A DNA stretch of 64,000 bases from Marmoricola sp. URHB0036 (GCF_000426045.1 NZ_AUEP01000010.1:1-64000); one strand, 5' to 3'. Shown: positions 53,358 through 62,776, counted from the stretch's first letter. A program made the numbers and translations. The notes: generated from the letters alone by a model not told the origin.

Positions 53358-53834
53358 GTGGACAAGAAGCCCGACGGCCTCGACGGTGAGTTCGCCCGTC
53401 GCGTGATCAAGGTGATGGCCCGCGTCAACGTGGCCGTCTACAAGCTGACCCGCGGCCGGATCGGCGGGACCTGGCGGGTCGGTGCCGGTTGGAAGGACCC
53501 CGTCCCGATCTGCCTGGTCGAGCACCGCGGCCGTCGTACGGGCAAGCTGCGCACCACGCCGCTGGTCTACCTCCGGGACGGCGACAGCGTCGTCGTGGTC
53601 GCCTCGCAGGCCGGTCGGCCCCAGCACCCGCTGTGGTTCCGCAACCTGGAGGCCGACCCCGACGTCACCGTGCAGATCAGGGGCGACCGGCGACCGATGA
53701 GGGCACGGACCGCAGGGACCTCCGAGCGGGCCGAGCTCTGGCCCAGGCTGGTCGACCTCTACCGCGACTACGACTCCTACCAGTCGTGGACCGACCGCGA
53801 GATCCCCGTCGTGATTCTCGAGCCGCGCGCCTGA
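53358..53834 (+). CDS. Ddn-like deazaflavin (F420)-dependent nitroreductase-family protein
   Basis: The 158-residue protein has VAVYKLTRGRIGG, VEHRGRRTGKLRTTPLVYL and VVVASQAGRPQHPLWFRNLEADPDVTVQ, the split-barrel signature of mycobacterial Ddn (DUF385) F420H2-dependent reductases. It probably reduces a quinone or an enone with F420H2. GTG 53358 is 4 bases after the SnoaL stop, so the two share an mRNA and fit the LLM enzyme on the other side. Confidence 0.88.
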   Translation: MDKKPDGLDGEFARRVIKVMARVNVAVYKLTRGRIGGTWRVGAGWKDPVPICLVEHRGRRTGKLRTTPLVYLRDGDSVVVVASQAGRPQHPLWFRNLEADPDVTVQIRGDRRPMRARTAGTSERAELWPRLVDLYRDYDSYQSWTDREIPVVILEPRA

Positions 53835-54009
53835 CGCGAGCTCGGCAGCGCCGGAATGTTCCCGTTTTCCACGCTGGACGCGGTCACGATTCGGCAACGG
53901 GGCGCATGGTTGCTTGACCAGTGGCAGCCGGTGGACCGAGGTTTGGTCAGATCGCCAGACCGAGGCGGTCTCCAGAGCACCTGACCTGTGACCCGGGGAG
54001 GCGATCGAC
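53835..54009 (+). promoter_or_regulatory. Upstream region of the peptide transporter operon
   Basis: TTGACC at 53914-53919 could be a -35, but no good -10 follows at 17 bases. GACCGAGG occurs twice (53934 and 53958), and GGTTTGG / CCAGACC form a one-mismatch inverted repeat nearby. GGGGAGG at 53995-54001 is a strong ribosome site. No gene is seen here. Confidence 0.4.
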
Positions 54010-54042
54010 CTGAGCAACCTCGACTCTTCTCCGGCAGAGGCC

Positions 54043-54996
54043 ATGGCCAGTGCCTCGTTGGTCGCCGAGAGTGACAAGGAGATCCAGGGCCGGTCGCTGA
54101 GCCAGATCGCCTGGCGGCGGCTGCGCAAGGACAAGGTCGCGCTGGCCGGTGGCTTCTTCATCGTCTTCCTGATCGTGGTCGCGATCTTCGCGCCGCTGAT
54201 CACCCACATCACCGGCGGGCCGCCCAACGAGTACCACTCCGACCTCGTCGACCCGGCCCTCGGCCCCTACGGCACCTTCGGCGGGATCAGCTGGCAGCAC
54301 CCGATGGGAGTCGAGCCGATCACCGGCCGCGACATCTTCAGCCGGGTCCTCTACGGAGCCCGCATCTCGCTGCTGATCGCGCTCCTCGCCACGGCGGTCT
54401 CCGTGATCATCGGCACGGTCGTCGGCATCACCTCCGGCTTCTTCGGTGGCTGGGTCGACGCGATCCTCAGCCGGATCATGGACATGTTCCTGGCCTTCCC
54501 CGTTCTGGTCTTCGCGATCGCGCTCGCGGGCGTCTTTCCGGAGAAGGCGTTCGGGCTCTCCGGCACACCGCTGAAGCTGACGCTGCTCATCTTCGTGATC
54601 GGCTTCTTCAGCTGGCCCTACATCGGCCGCATCGTGCGCGGGCAGACGATCTCCCTCCGCGAGCGCGAGTACGTCGAGGCCGCCCGCAGCCTCGGCGCCA
54701 AGCGGCCCTACATCCTCCGCACCGAGATCCTGCCGAACCTGATGGCGCCGATCCTGGTGTACGCCACGCTCATCATCCCGACCAACATCCTCTTCGAGGC
54801 GGCGTTGTCGTTCCTCGGTGTCGGTCTGCCGCCGCCGACGGCGACGTGGGGCGGGATGCTCTCCGACGCGGTCATCTACTACACGTTGCCGCACTTCATG
54901 TTCTGGCCCGGCCTGGCGATCTTCGCCACGGTGATGGCCTTCAATCTCTTCGGGGACGGGCTGCGCGATGCGTTCGACCCCCGGAGCGGCCGGTGA
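54043..54996 (+). CDS. Oligopeptide/dipeptide ABC transporter, permease (DppC-like)
   Basis: The 317-residue protein has an N-terminal RRLRKDKVALAGGFFIVFLIVVAIFAP segment, GVEPITGRDIFSRVLYGARISL and the ABC docking loop YVEAARSLGAKRPYILRTEILPN. It is DppC/OppC-like. ATG 54043 has GAGG only 2 bases before it; the strong GGGGAGG ribosome site instead fits an in-frame CTG at 54010, which would add 11 residues. It leads a five-gene operon. Confidence 0.92.
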   Translation: MASASLVAESDKEIQGRSLSQIAWRRLRKDKVALAGGFFIVFLIVVAIFAPLITHITGGPPNEYHSDLVDPALGPYGTFGGISWQHPMGVEPITGRDIFSRVLYGARISLLIALLATAVSVIIGTVVGITSGFFGGWVDAILSRIMDMFLAFPVLVFAIALAGVFPEKAFGLSGTPLKLTLLIFVIGFFSWPYIGRIVRGQTISLREREYVEAARSLGAKRPYILRTEILPNLMAPILVYATLIIPTNILFEAALSFLGVGLPPPTATWGGMLSDAVIYYTLPHFMFWPGLAIFATVMAFNLFGDGLRDAFDPRSGR

Positions 54997-55059
54997 TGAG
55001 ACCGGTTCACCAGCCTGGCCTGGGCTCCCCAGGGCGGTCGAGAAGGAAGGTAAATCAAG

Positions 55060-56829
55060 ATGCGCAGCACGCGTAAGAGAGCAGCGGTGGCGTTGATCGC
55101 CGTCGCCGCGCTGGGGCTTGCCGCCGCCTGCGGGACGAGCAAGAGCTCCGACAACGGCGGCAGCTCTGAGCCCAAGCTGGACAACAAGGCCCTCGACTCG
55201 GTGGTCAACGCCAGCGACCAGAAGGGCGGCACCCTCAAGATGGGTCTGGGCGGCGCCTGGGGCGACAGCTTCGACCCCGGCGACACCTACTACGGCTACT
55301 CCTGGGACCTCGGCCGCAACTACTGGCGCACGCTGGTGATGAACAAGACCGCCCCGGGCAAGCAGGGTCTCGAGCTGGTCCCCGACATCGCCACCGACCT
55401 CGGCAAGTCCTCCGACGGCGGCAAGACCTGGACCTACACCATCCAGAGCGGCCTGAAGTTCGAGGACGGCACTCCGTTCACGTCCAAGGACATCGCCTAC
55501 GCCGTGTCGCGCACCGTCGACCGCGCCGTGCTCAAGCAGGGCCCGAGCTACTTCGCCGACCTGCTGAACTGGCCGGCGAGCTACAAGGGCCCCTACAAGA
55601 GCCCGAAGAACGCCGACATCTCCTCGGCGATCGAGACGCCTGACGACACGACGATCGTCTTCCACCTCAAGCAGCCGTTCGCGGAGTTCGACAACCTCGC
55701 GTCCCTGCCGGCGACCGCTCCGGTCCCGGCGGCCAAGGACACGGGGGCGAAGTACACCACGCACCCGGTCTCCACGGGTCCCTACATGTGGAAGGGCAAC
55801 GTCGACGTCGCCACCGGCGGCACGCTGGTGCGCAACCCCAACTGGGACGCCTCGACCGACCCCAACCGCAAGGCGCTGCCGGACCAGATCGACGTCAAGC
55901 TCGGCCTGCAGGCCGACGACCTGGACAACCAGATCATCAGTGGTGACCAGGACGTCGACATCGCCGGTACCGGCGTGCAGCCGGCCGCGCTGCCGAAGGT
56001 CCTGCAGTCCAAGGAGCTCTCGGCTCGCTCGGACAACCCGGTCATCGCCCGCGAGTGGTACACGCAGATCATCGGCACCGTGAAGCCGCTGGACAACGTC
56101 GACTGCCGCAAGGCCGTGATCTACGCGATGAGCCCGACGTCGTACCAGAACGCCTACGGTGGCAAGTTCGCCGGCGGCGAGATCGCGACGACCGTGCTGC
56201 CCCCGGCGATCCCTGGCTACAAGGACACCGACGAGTACGGCCTGAAGGCCAACCCGAACGGTCAGGAGTCCAAGGCCAAGGACGCCCTCAAGAAGTGCGG
56301 CCAGCCCAACGGCTTCTCGACCACCATCGGCTACCGCTCCTCGCGCGACAAGGAGAAGAAGGTCGCCGAGGCCTTCCAGCAGTCGCTGGGCAAGGTCGGC
56401 ATCAAGATCAACATCAAGCCGATGCCCGACGACACCTACACCTCCGAGCTGTGCGGCAAGCCGTCGTACCTCGTGGACAACAAGGTGGGCCTGTGCGTCT
56501 ACGGCTGGGGTGCTGACTGGAACACCGGGTACGGCTACCTGGCCCAGATCGTCGACAGCCGGACCATCAACCCCGAGGGTGGTTCGCCGAACTTCGCGAT
56601 CCGCGTCCCGGAGGTGGACAAGCTGGTCGACCAGCTCGCTGTGGAGCCTGACGCCGCCAAGCGCGCGGAGATCTCCACGCAGATCGACCAGCTGGTCATG
56701 CAGAACGCCTACATCTACCCCGGCATCTACGCCAAGGCTGTTCTGCTCCGCGGGAAGGACCTGACCAACGTGTTCCTCAACGATGCGTTCGGCTACTACG
56801 ACTACACCGCCCTCGGCAAGAAGCAGTAG
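55060..56829 (+). CDS. Oligopeptide ABC transporter, substrate-binding lipoprotein
   Basis: The 589-residue protein has a lipobox (LGLAAACGTS) and family 5 solute-binding features: LELVPDIATDLGKSSDGGKTW, YTIQSGLKFEDGTPFTSKDI and YGWGADWNTGYGYLAQIV. GAAGGAAGG lies upstream of ATG 55060. It binds a peptide or similar ligand and passes it to the two permeases. Its gene lies between the two permease genes, which is unusual for Dpp/Opp operons. Confidence 0.93.
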   Translation: MRSTRKRAAVALIAVAALGLAAACGTSKSSDNGGSSEPKLDNKALDSVVNASDQKGGTLKMGLGGAWGDSFDPGDTYYGYSWDLGRNYWRTLVMNKTAPGKQGLELVPDIATDLGKSSDGGKTWTYTIQSGLKFEDGTPFTSKDIAYAVSRTVDRAVLKQGPSYFADLLNWPASYKGPYKSPKNADISSAIETPDDTTIVFHLKQPFAEFDNLASLPATAPVPAAKDTGAKYTTHPVSTGPYMWKGNVDVATGGTLVRNPNWDASTDPNRKALPDQIDVKLGLQADDLDNQIISGDQDVDIAGTGVQPAALPKVLQSKELSARSDNPVIAREWYTQIIGTVKPLDNVDCRKAVIYAMSPTSYQNAYGGKFAGGEIATTVLPPAIPGYKDTDEYGLKANPNGQESKAKDALKKCGQPNGFSTTIGYRSSRDKEKKVAEAFQQSLGKVGIKINIKPMPDDTYTSELCGKPSYLVDNKVGLCVYGWGADWNTGYGYLAQIVDSRTINPEGGSPNFAIRVPEVDKLVDQLAVEPDAAKRAEISTQIDQLVMQNAYIYPGIYAKAVLLRGKDLTNVFLNDAFGYYDYTALGKKQ

Positions 56830-56886
56830 TCGCACCATCCCGCTCCAACCACACCGAAGGTAGGTGAAGGCGCGGGTGGCCGGTTC

Positions 56887-56904
56887 CTCCAGGAGTTCCT
56901 GGAG
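56887..56904. promoter_or_regulatory. Palindrome upstream of the DppB-like start
   Basis: CTCCAGGAGTTCCTGGAG has 8-bp perfect arms. It overlaps the nearest purine-rich (GGAGGGG) stretch and could affect translation of the permease or partially end the binding-protein mRNA. Confidence 0.45.
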
Positions 56905-56927
56905 GGGCCGGCCGCCCAGCCGGTGTC

Positions 56928-57941
56928 TTGGTCAGCTACATCATCCGCCGCCTGCTCGCGGCGATCGGAGTCGTGATCGTGATCAGCATGATCACGTTCG
57001 CGATCTTCTACCTGATCCCGAAGCTGGCGGGGGCCACCCCCGAGTCGATGGCGGCACGCTACGTCGGGAAGTCACCGAACCCGGGCCAGCTGAAGGCCGC
57101 TGCCGAGTCGCTCGGGTTCAACGACCCGGTGCCGGTGCAGTACTGGCACTGGCTGCACGGCCTGGTCGCCGGGCGCGAGGTCAACAACGGCACCAGCATC
57201 GACCACTGCCCAGCACCCTGCCTCGGCTACTCCTTCAGGACCAGCCAGCCGGTCCTTCCCATGATCGAGAAACGCTTCCCGGTCACCCTGTCCCTGGCCG
57301 TCGGCGCGGCCATCATCTGGGTGCTGATGGGAGTCACCATCGGCGTGATCTCGGCGCTCAAGCGCGGCAGTGCCTTCGACCGGTTCGCCATGACGCTGGC
57401 CCTCGCCGGTGTCTCGCTCCCCATCTTCTGGACCGGCCTGGTCTCGCTGGCCTTCTTCAGCTACAACCTCGGCTGGACACCACCTGGGGCGTCGTACACA
57501 CCTCTGACGGAGAATCCACTGAAGTGGGCCGATGCCCTGTTGTTGCCGTGGATCACCTTGGCGTTGTTGTTCTCCGCGCAGTACGCACGATTAACGAGAG
57601 CAGGCATGCTCGAGACGATGGGTGAGGACTACATCCGCACGGCCCGGGCCAAGGGGCTGCCGGAGAAGACCGTCGTCCTCAAGCACGGCCTGCGCTCGGC
57701 CCTGACTCCGATCCTGACGATCTTCGGCCTCGACTTCGGGCTGCTCATCGGTGGCGCCGTGCTGACCGAGACCGTGTTCGGCCTGCCGGGTCTCGGCCAG
57801 CTCGCCATCCAGTCCACCAAGAACAACGACCTCCCGCCTGTGCTGGCCGTCGTGCTGATCACGGCCATCTTCGTGGCACTGTGCAACCTGGTCGTCGACC
57901 TCTTGTACGCCGTCATCGACCCGAGAGTGCGCACTCGATGA
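56928..57941 (+). CDS. Oligopeptide/dipeptide ABC transporter, permease (DppB-like)
   Basis: The 337-residue protein starts SYIIRRLLAAIGVVIVISMI and has a large loop, then TRAGMLETMGEDYIRTARAKGLPEKTVVLKHGLRSALTP, the docking loop of DppB/OppB. TTG 56928 is used because no ATG or GTG is in frame at the conserved start. An 18-bp palindrome with arms CTCCAGGA / TCCTGGAG and a GGAGGGG run lie 20-40 bases upstream. Confidence 0.92.
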   Translation: MVSYIIRRLLAAIGVVIVISMITFAIFYLIPKLAGATPESMAARYVGKSPNPGQLKAAAESLGFNDPVPVQYWHWLHGLVAGREVNNGTSIDHCPAPCLGYSFRTSQPVLPMIEKRFPVTLSLAVGAAIIWVLMGVTIGVISALKRGSAFDRFAMTLALAGVSLPIFWTGLVSLAFFSYNLGWTPPGASYTPLTENPLKWADALLLPWITLALLFSAQYARLTRAGMLETMGEDYIRTARAKGLPEKTVVLKHGLRSALTPILTIFGLDFGLLIGGAVLTETVFGLPGLGQLAIQSTKNNDLPPVLAVVLITAIFVALCNLVVDLLYAVIDPRVRTR

Positions 57942-58008
57942 ACCACCCCATGAACTCGCGAGCCCGGCTCGCTGCGCTCGATCCCGGCGCGACTCCGCGG
58001 GGACCCCG

Positions 58009-59073
58009 ATGAGCACGACGACCTCCGAGCAGCAGCAGCCGTCGTCGCGTGCGGGTGGCGCCTTCCTCGAGGTGCGCGACCTGAAGGTGCACTTCCCCAC
58101 CGACGACGGGGTGGTGAAGTCGGTCGACGGCCTGTCCTTCCACCTCGAGCGCGGCCAGACGCTCGGGATCGTGGGGGAGTCGGGCTCCGGCAAGTCGGTG
58201 ACGAGCATGGCGATCATGGGCCTGCACGGGAAGAGCGCCCAGATCAGCGGATCCATCCGGCTCGACGGTGAAGAGCTGGTCGGCGCGCCGCCTGAGAAGG
58301 TGCGCCGCCTGCGCGGCAAGAAGATGGCGATGATCTTCCAGGACCCGCTGTCCTCGATGCACCCGTTCTACACGGTGGGCAACCAGATCATCGAGGCCTA
58401 CCGGATCCACAACGACGTGTCCAAGAAGGCGGCTCGCACCCACGCCATCGAGATGCTCGACCGGGTCGGCATCCCGGAGCCGAACCAGCGTGTCGACGCC
58501 TACCCGCACCAGTTCTCCGGTGGCATGCGGCAGCGCGCGATGATCGCGATGTCGCTCTCCTGCGACCCCGACCTGCTCATCGCCGACGAGCCGACCACCG
58601 CCCTCGATGTGACGGTGCAGGCGCAGATCCTCGACCTGATGCGCGACCTGCAGAAGGAGTTCAACTCCGCCGTCGTCATCATCACCCACGACCTCGGTGT
58701 CGTCGCCGAGCTGGCAGACGACATCCTGGTGATGTACGCCGGCCGGTCGGTCGAGTACGCCAGCGCCAGTCAGCTCTTCAACGAGCCGGAACACCCCTAT
58801 GCCTGGGGGCTCCTGGGCTCGATGCCGCGCTTCGACAAGCCTCCAACCGAGCGACTGCTGCCGATCAAGGGAGTCCCACCGAGCCTGATCAACGTCCCGG
58901 CGGGGTGTCCGTTCAACCCGCGCTGCGACTTCCAGGAGCGGGTCGGCTCTCCGTGCCTGCACGACCGGCCCGAGCTGCTCGACAACGGCGCCGGCCACCG
59001 CGTGGCCTGCCACATCCCGTCCGCCGAGCGCCGCAACATCTGGGCGCAGGAGATCACCCCGAGGCTGCAGTGA
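58009..59073 (+). CDS. Oligopeptide ABC transporter, ATP-binding protein (DppD-like)
   Basis: The 354-residue ATPase has Walker [10 protein letters not shown]-loop [10 protein letters not shown], signature FSGGMRQR, Walker [13 protein letters not shown] and the switch His in ITHDLG. The C-terminal region ([17 protein letters not shown]) is the oligopeptide-ABC extension that may bind an Fe-S cluster. It is coupled to the second ATPase by GTGA. Confidence 0.94.
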   Translation: MSTTTSEQQQPSSRAGGAFLEVRDLKVHFPTDDGVVKSVDGLSFHLERGQTLGIVGESGSGKSVTSMAIMGLHGKSAQISGSIRLDGEELVGAPPEKVRRLRGKKMAMIFQDPLSSMHPFYTVGNQIIEAYRIHNDVSKKAARTHAIEMLDRVGIPEPNQRVDAYPHQFSGGMRQRAMIAMSLSCDPDLLIADEPTTALDVTVQAQILDLMRDLQKEFNSAVVIITHDLGVVAELADDILVMYAGRSVEYASASQLFNEPEHPYAWGLLGSMPRFDKPPTERLLPIKGVPPSLINVPAGCPFNPRCDFQERVGSPCLHDRPELLDNGAGHRVACHIPSAERRNIWAQEITPRLQ

Positions 59074-60137
59074 CGACTCCCAGCACCGAGACCACCGCCC
59101 CTCGCCACGCGGCCGACGAAGAGCCGCTCCTCAAGGTCGAGGGCCTGGTCAAGCACTTCCCGATCGGCGGTGGCTTCCTGTCGAAGTCGACCAGCGCCGT
59201 CCAGGCCGTCGACGGCGTCGACTTCGAGGTCCGCAAGGGCGAGACCTTCTCGATCGTCGGCGAGTCCGGCTGCGGCAAGAGCACCACCGCCCGGCTGGTC
59301 ACCCGCCTGCTGGAGCCGACCAGCGGTCGGGTCACCTTCGACGGCACCGACATCTCTCACCTGTCGGACGCGAAGATGCGCCCGATGCGCCGCGACATCC
59401 AGATGATCTTCCAGGACCCGTACTCCTCGCTGAACCCGAGGCACACCGTCGGCAAGATCGTCGGCGCCCCCTTCAAGCTCCAGGGGGTTGACCCCGAGGG
59501 TGGCCGCCGGAAGGCGGTGCAGGAGCTGCTGAAGACCGTGGGCCTGAACCCGGAGCACTACAACCGCTACCCCCATGAGTTCTCCGGCGGGCAGCGCCAG
59601 CGCATCGGCATCGCCCGCACGCTGGCTCTCAAGCCGAAGCTGATCGTGGCCGACGAGCCCGTGTCAGCGCTGGACGTCTCGATCCAGGCCCAGGTGGTCA
59701 ACCTGCTCGAGGATCTCCAGGAGGAGCTCGACCTGACCTACGTGATGATCGCGCACGACCTGTCCGTCGTACGCCACGTGTCTGACCGGGTGGCGGTGAT
59801 GTACCTCGGCAAGATCGTGGAGATCGGCGAGCGCGACGACCTCTACGACCGCCCCCGCCACCCCTACACGGTCGCGATGCTCTCCGCGGTGCCGGTGCCC
59901 GACACCAAGCGTCGCGAGAACCGGGAACGCATCCGCCTCGTCGGCGACGTCCCCAGCCCGATCAACCCGCCCCCCGCCTGCCGGTTCCACACCCGCTGCT
60001 GGAAGGCGCAGGAGATCTGCCGCACCGAGGAACCCCCGCTGCTCCAGATCACCTCCGGCCCGGCCGTCACCGGCCCCGGCCACACCGTTGCCTGCCACTT
60101 CCCGGTCGAGCCGGGGGAGCTCGCCGAGAAGACCTGA
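59070..60137 (+). CDS. Oligopeptide ABC transporter, ATP-binding protein (DppF-like)
   Basis: The 355-residue ATPase has Walker A GESGCGKST, Q-loop FQDPYSSLNPR, signature FSGGQRQR, Walker B LIVADEPVSALD and the switch His in IAHDLS. The C-terminal CRFHTRCWKAQEIC carries the cysteine cluster of the oligopeptide ABC extension. GTG 59070 overlaps the preceding stop; the upstream open frame belongs to DppD. It completes a full transporter with both ATPases. Confidence 0.94.
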   Translation: MTTPSTETTAPRHAADEEPLLKVEGLVKHFPIGGGFLSKSTSAVQAVDGVDFEVRKGETFSIVGESGCGKSTTARLVTRLLEPTSGRVTFDGTDISHLSDAKMRPMRRDIQMIFQDPYSSLNPRHTVGKIVGAPFKLQGVDPEGGRRKAVQELLKTVGLNPEHYNRYPHEFSGGQRQRIGIARTLALKPKLIVADEPVSALDVSIQAQVVNLLEDLQEELDLTYVMIAHDLSVVRHVSDRVAVMYLGKIVEIGERDDLYDRPRHPYTVAMLSAVPVPDTKRRENRERIRLVGDVPSPINPPPACRFHTRCWKAQEICRTEEPPLLQITSGPAVTGPGHTVACHFPVEPGELAEKT

Positions 60138-60292
60138 CGGAATACCCGGGTAGCCGGGTGCTCCGGCACACTCAGGTTGCGCTTCGGTCTCACCGACAAC
60201 GAACGGCGCGCGTCAGCCGGCGACTGCTGGGTACATTCGGACCGACAGCCCACCCCGCGACATTTCCGGCCCGACACCACGAAAGACACGTG

Positions 60293-60850
60293 ATGGACGA
60301 CGACCTGACCGACGAGGAGAGGTCGGACCAGGTGCGCAGCGTGCTGTTCAAGGCACTCGGCGTGCTGGTCGTGATCGGGGTCCTGATCTTCCTCGGTACA
60401 ACGATCATGGTGCACGCGCTCGGACTGAACGACGACTCCTCGTCGGGGCCGGTCGGCGGCGGGCAGGCCGAGCCACCCAAGGCACTGCCTTCGAGCGCGC
60501 TGCCGGTCCCGGAGAAGTCCGACGAACCCAGCGACGAGCCCTCGGCCTCCGACTCGGCCTCTCCCAGCTCCGGCAAGCGCGGGGACATCGAGCTGAGCAT
60601 CTCGCCGATCATGGCCAAGCCGATGGAGCGGGTGAACCTCACCGGCACCTACAAGGGCGCCGACAACCTGCAGCTCGAGGTGCAGCGTTTCGAGGCCGGC
60701 ACCTGGAGCAACTTCGGCGTCCAGGCCAACGTGAAGGTCGGCACCTTCGCGACCTACATCACGACCGGCCGTACCGGTGAGAACCGGTTCCGCGTCTTCG
60801 ACCCGCAGACCAAGAAGGGCAGCAACGTCATCCTGGTGACGATCGACTGA
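60293..60850 (+). CDS. Membrane-anchored protein of unknown function
   Basis: The 185-residue protein has a short acidic cytosolic start, one membrane segment (ALGVLVVIGVLIFLGTTIMV), a Ser/Pro/Glu/Asp linker and a C-terminal beta-rich domain (VNLTGTYKGADNLQLEVQRFEAGTW). The single-span layout means that the last 100 residues are outside the cell. I do not recognise the family. ATG 60293 is preferred; the frame is open upstream but not protein-like. A pair of inverted repeats follows. Confidence 0.72.
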   Translation: MDDDLTDEERSDQVRSVLFKALGVLVVIGVLIFLGTTIMVHALGLNDDSSSGPVGGGQAEPPKALPSSALPVPEKSDEPSDEPSASDSASPSSGKRGDIELSISPIMAKPMERVNLTGTYKGADNLQLEVQRFEAGTWSNFGVQANVKVGTFATYITTGRTGENRFRVFDPQTKKGSNVILVTID

Positions 60851-60861
60851 GCTTGCCGCGA

Positions 60862-60923
60862 TTTCACAACACGTGTTGTGAAACTGGGGCTTCGCGAACA
60901 AAGCTTCGTTCGCAAAGCCCCAG
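60862..60923. terminator. Two adjacent inverted repeats between convergent genes
   Basis: A 22-bp perfect palindrome (TTTCACAACAC and its complement, 60862-60883) is followed directly by a hairpin with arms CTGGGGCTT / AAGCCCCAG and GCGAAC / GTTCGC (60884-60923). Both lie between the membrane-anchored gene and the convergent aldo/keto reductase stop. Confidence 0.6.
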
Positions 60924-60944
60924 CTTCGTACGACGTTCCGCGGC

Positions 60945-61799
60945 TCAGCTCGGGATGTAGTCGAACTCGTCCGGGTTCGGGCCGGTGCGGCCGTCCTCGC
61001 CACGGTCGAGGGAGCTGATCGACTCGATCGCCTGGTCGTCGAGCTCGAAGTCGAACAGGGCGGCGTTCTCGGCCATCCGCTCGGGGGTCGAGGACTTCGG
61101 GAAGACGATGTCGCCGCGCTGCAGGTGCCAGCGCAGGGTCACCTGGGCCGGCGTACGCCCCACGTGCTCGGCGATCTTGACGATCGTCGGGTCGTCGAGG
61201 ACGCCACCCTGGGCGATCGGTGACCAGGCCTCGACGAGGATGCCGGCGTCGCGGCTGGCGGCGCGGGCGGTCTCGTTGGTGAAGTACGGGTGCACCTCGA
61301 TCTGGTTGACCGCGGGCACGACGTCGGTCTCGGCGGCGAGCCGCTCGAGGTGGGCGGGCTGGAAGTTGGAGACGCCGATCGAGCGGGCGCGGCCGTCCTG
61401 CTGGAACTCGATCAGGGTCTTCCACGTGGACACGAAGTCGCCGTCGTACTTCGTGGGCAGCGGCCAGTGGATCAGGAACAGGTCGATCTGGTCGAGGCCG
61501 AGGTCGCTCATCGTCTGGTCGAAGGCCTTGCGGGCCGCGTCGGGTTCGTGGAAGCCGTTGTTGAGCTTGCTGGTGATGAACAGCTCGTCGCGCGGGATGC
61601 CGGAGCTGCGGATCGCCTCGCCGACGCCCTTCTCGTTGCCGTACATCTCGGCGGTGTCGATGTGCCGGTAGCCGGCCTCGAAGGCCTGTCCGGTGATCCG
61701 GGCCGTGTCCTCCGGTGGGACCTGGAAGACACCGAAGCCGAGCTGCGGGATGGTGTGTCCGTCGTTCAGGGTCAGGTTCGGAATCTGGGTCATACCCAT
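60945..61799 (-). CDS. Aldo/keto reductase
   Basis: The 284-residue protein has GYRHIDTAEMYGNEKGVG (catalytic Asp and Tyr), FITSKL (Lys), LFLIHWPLP (His) and the NADPH-binding end FPKSSTPERMAEN. It is like 2,5-diketo-D-gluconate reductases of actinobacteria. It reduces small carbonyls with NADPH; the real substrate is unclear. The start is at 61799 or the Met two codons later. Confidence 0.92.
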   Translation of the reverse strand: MGMTQIPNLTLNDGHTIPQLGFGVFQVPPEDTARITGQAFEAGYRHIDTAEMYGNEKGVGEAIRSSGIPRDELFITSKLNNGFHEPDAARKAFDQTMSDLGLDQIDLFLIHWPLPTKYDGDFVSTWKTLIEFQQDGRARSIGVSNFQPAHLERLAAETDVVPAVNQIEVHPYFTNETARAASRDAGILVEAWSPIAQGGVLDDPTIVKIAEHVGRTPAQVTLRWHLQRGDIVFPKSSTPERMAENAALFDFELDDQAIESISSLDRGEDGRTGPNPDEFDYIPS

Positions 61800-61842
61800 G
61801 CACTACCCGTCGAGCGACCGGGATATTCCCTGCGCCCGGTTC

Positions 61843-62763
61843 TCAGGCGGCGCAACGCTCCAGCCCGGGTGCCGCCTCCGGCGCAGGAGGTACGACGGGA
61901 TCCCCGTGGGACCTCTGGCCGTACCGCTGGCCGACCAGCACGCCGCCGAGCACCAGCACCATGCCGAGCGCCTGGACGGGCCCGAACACCTCGTGGGCGA
62001 ACGCGACCCCGAGCAGGGTCCCGACGGCCGGGTTGACCAGCCCGATGATCGACACCGATCCCGCCGACATCAACCCCAGCCCGCGGAACCAGCACACGTA
62101 GGCCAGTCCGGTGCCGACCCCGGCGATCCACAGGAACCCGAGCGCCGCGGGGGCGTCGATCGCGGGCGGCGCGCCTTCGATGAGCAGGGCCACCGGCAGC
62201 AGCGCGAGTCCGCCGACGACCAGCTGCCAGGACACCAGCGTGAGCAGGTCGACCGGCGACTTCCAGCGCTTGATGAGCACGAACCCCAGTGCGCTGACCA
62301 GCACCGACCCGAACGCACCGACCAGGCCGAGGGTGTCGACGTGGCCCGGGTTGCGGAGCACGAGGAGCATCACCCCGACCAGTCCCACGACGGCGGCCGC
62401 GACGCGGACGACGCCGGCGCGCTCGCCGATCACCAGCCAGGCGATGACCATCACGGCCAGCGGTGAGCTGGCCTGGAGGGTGGCGGCCAGGCCACCGGGA
62501 AGGTGGTAGGCGGCCAGGAAGATGAGCGGGAAGAACATTCCGATGTTGCACAGCCCGAGCACGATCGCCTTCCACCACCAGTCGCCGTGGGGGAGTCGGC
62601 GGCGGTAGGCCAGCAGCACCAGGCCCACGGGCAGGGCGCGAACCGTGGCCGCGAACAGGGGCCGGTCGGGCGGCAGGAACTGCTCGGTGACGAGGTACGT
62701 CGAGCCCCAGGCGATCGGGGCCACCGCGGTGACGAAGGGTGTCGACCAGTGAATGCCTTCCAT
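61843..62763 (-). CDS. EamA-family drug/metabolite transporter
   Basis: The 306-residue protein has ten hydrophobic segments in two repeats of five (EamA domains), starting MEGIHWSTPFVTAVAPIAWG, and ends with GLERCAA. It is a likely small-metabolite exporter. ATG 62763 lies 7 bases after TAAAAT on the minus strand; ATG 62772 (three residues longer) overlaps that hexamer and is less likely. It is divergent from the MarR gene, which probably controls it. Confidence 0.9.
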   Translation of the reverse strand: MEGIHWSTPFVTAVAPIAWGSTYLVTEQFLPPDRPLFAATVRALPVGLVLLAYRRRLPHGDWWWKAIVLGLCNIGMFFPLIFLAAYHLPGGLAATLQASSPLAVMVIAWLVIGERAGVVRVAAAVVGLVGVMLLVLRNPGHVDTLGLVGAFGSVLVSALGFVLIKRWKSPVDLLTLVSWQLVVGGLALLPVALLIEGAPPAIDAPAALGFLWIAGVGTGLAYVCWFRGLGLMSAGSVSIIGLVNPAVGTLLGVAFAHEVFGPVQALGMVLVLGGVLVGQRYGQRSHGDPVVPPAPEAAPGLERCAA

Positions 62764-62770
62764 GGAAGAC

Positions 62771-62776
62771 ATTTTA
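62771..62776 (-). promoter_or_regulatory. -10 hexamer for the EamA mRNA
   Basis: TAAAAT on the minus strand, 7 bases, then ATG 62763, a leaderless layout. Confidence 0.6.

Noticed and set aside
53947-56838. 963-codon minus-strand open frame
   Set aside because: Antisense to the DppC-like permease and the binding protein; no recognisable domain.
56864-57625. 253-codon plus-strand open frame starting before the DppB-like gene
   Set aside because: It is in a different frame from the permease and its translation is Arg/Pro/Gly-rich without membrane segments.
60862-60883. TetR-type operator
   Set aside because: It lies between two convergent gene ends with no start codon nearby, so an operator is unlikely.
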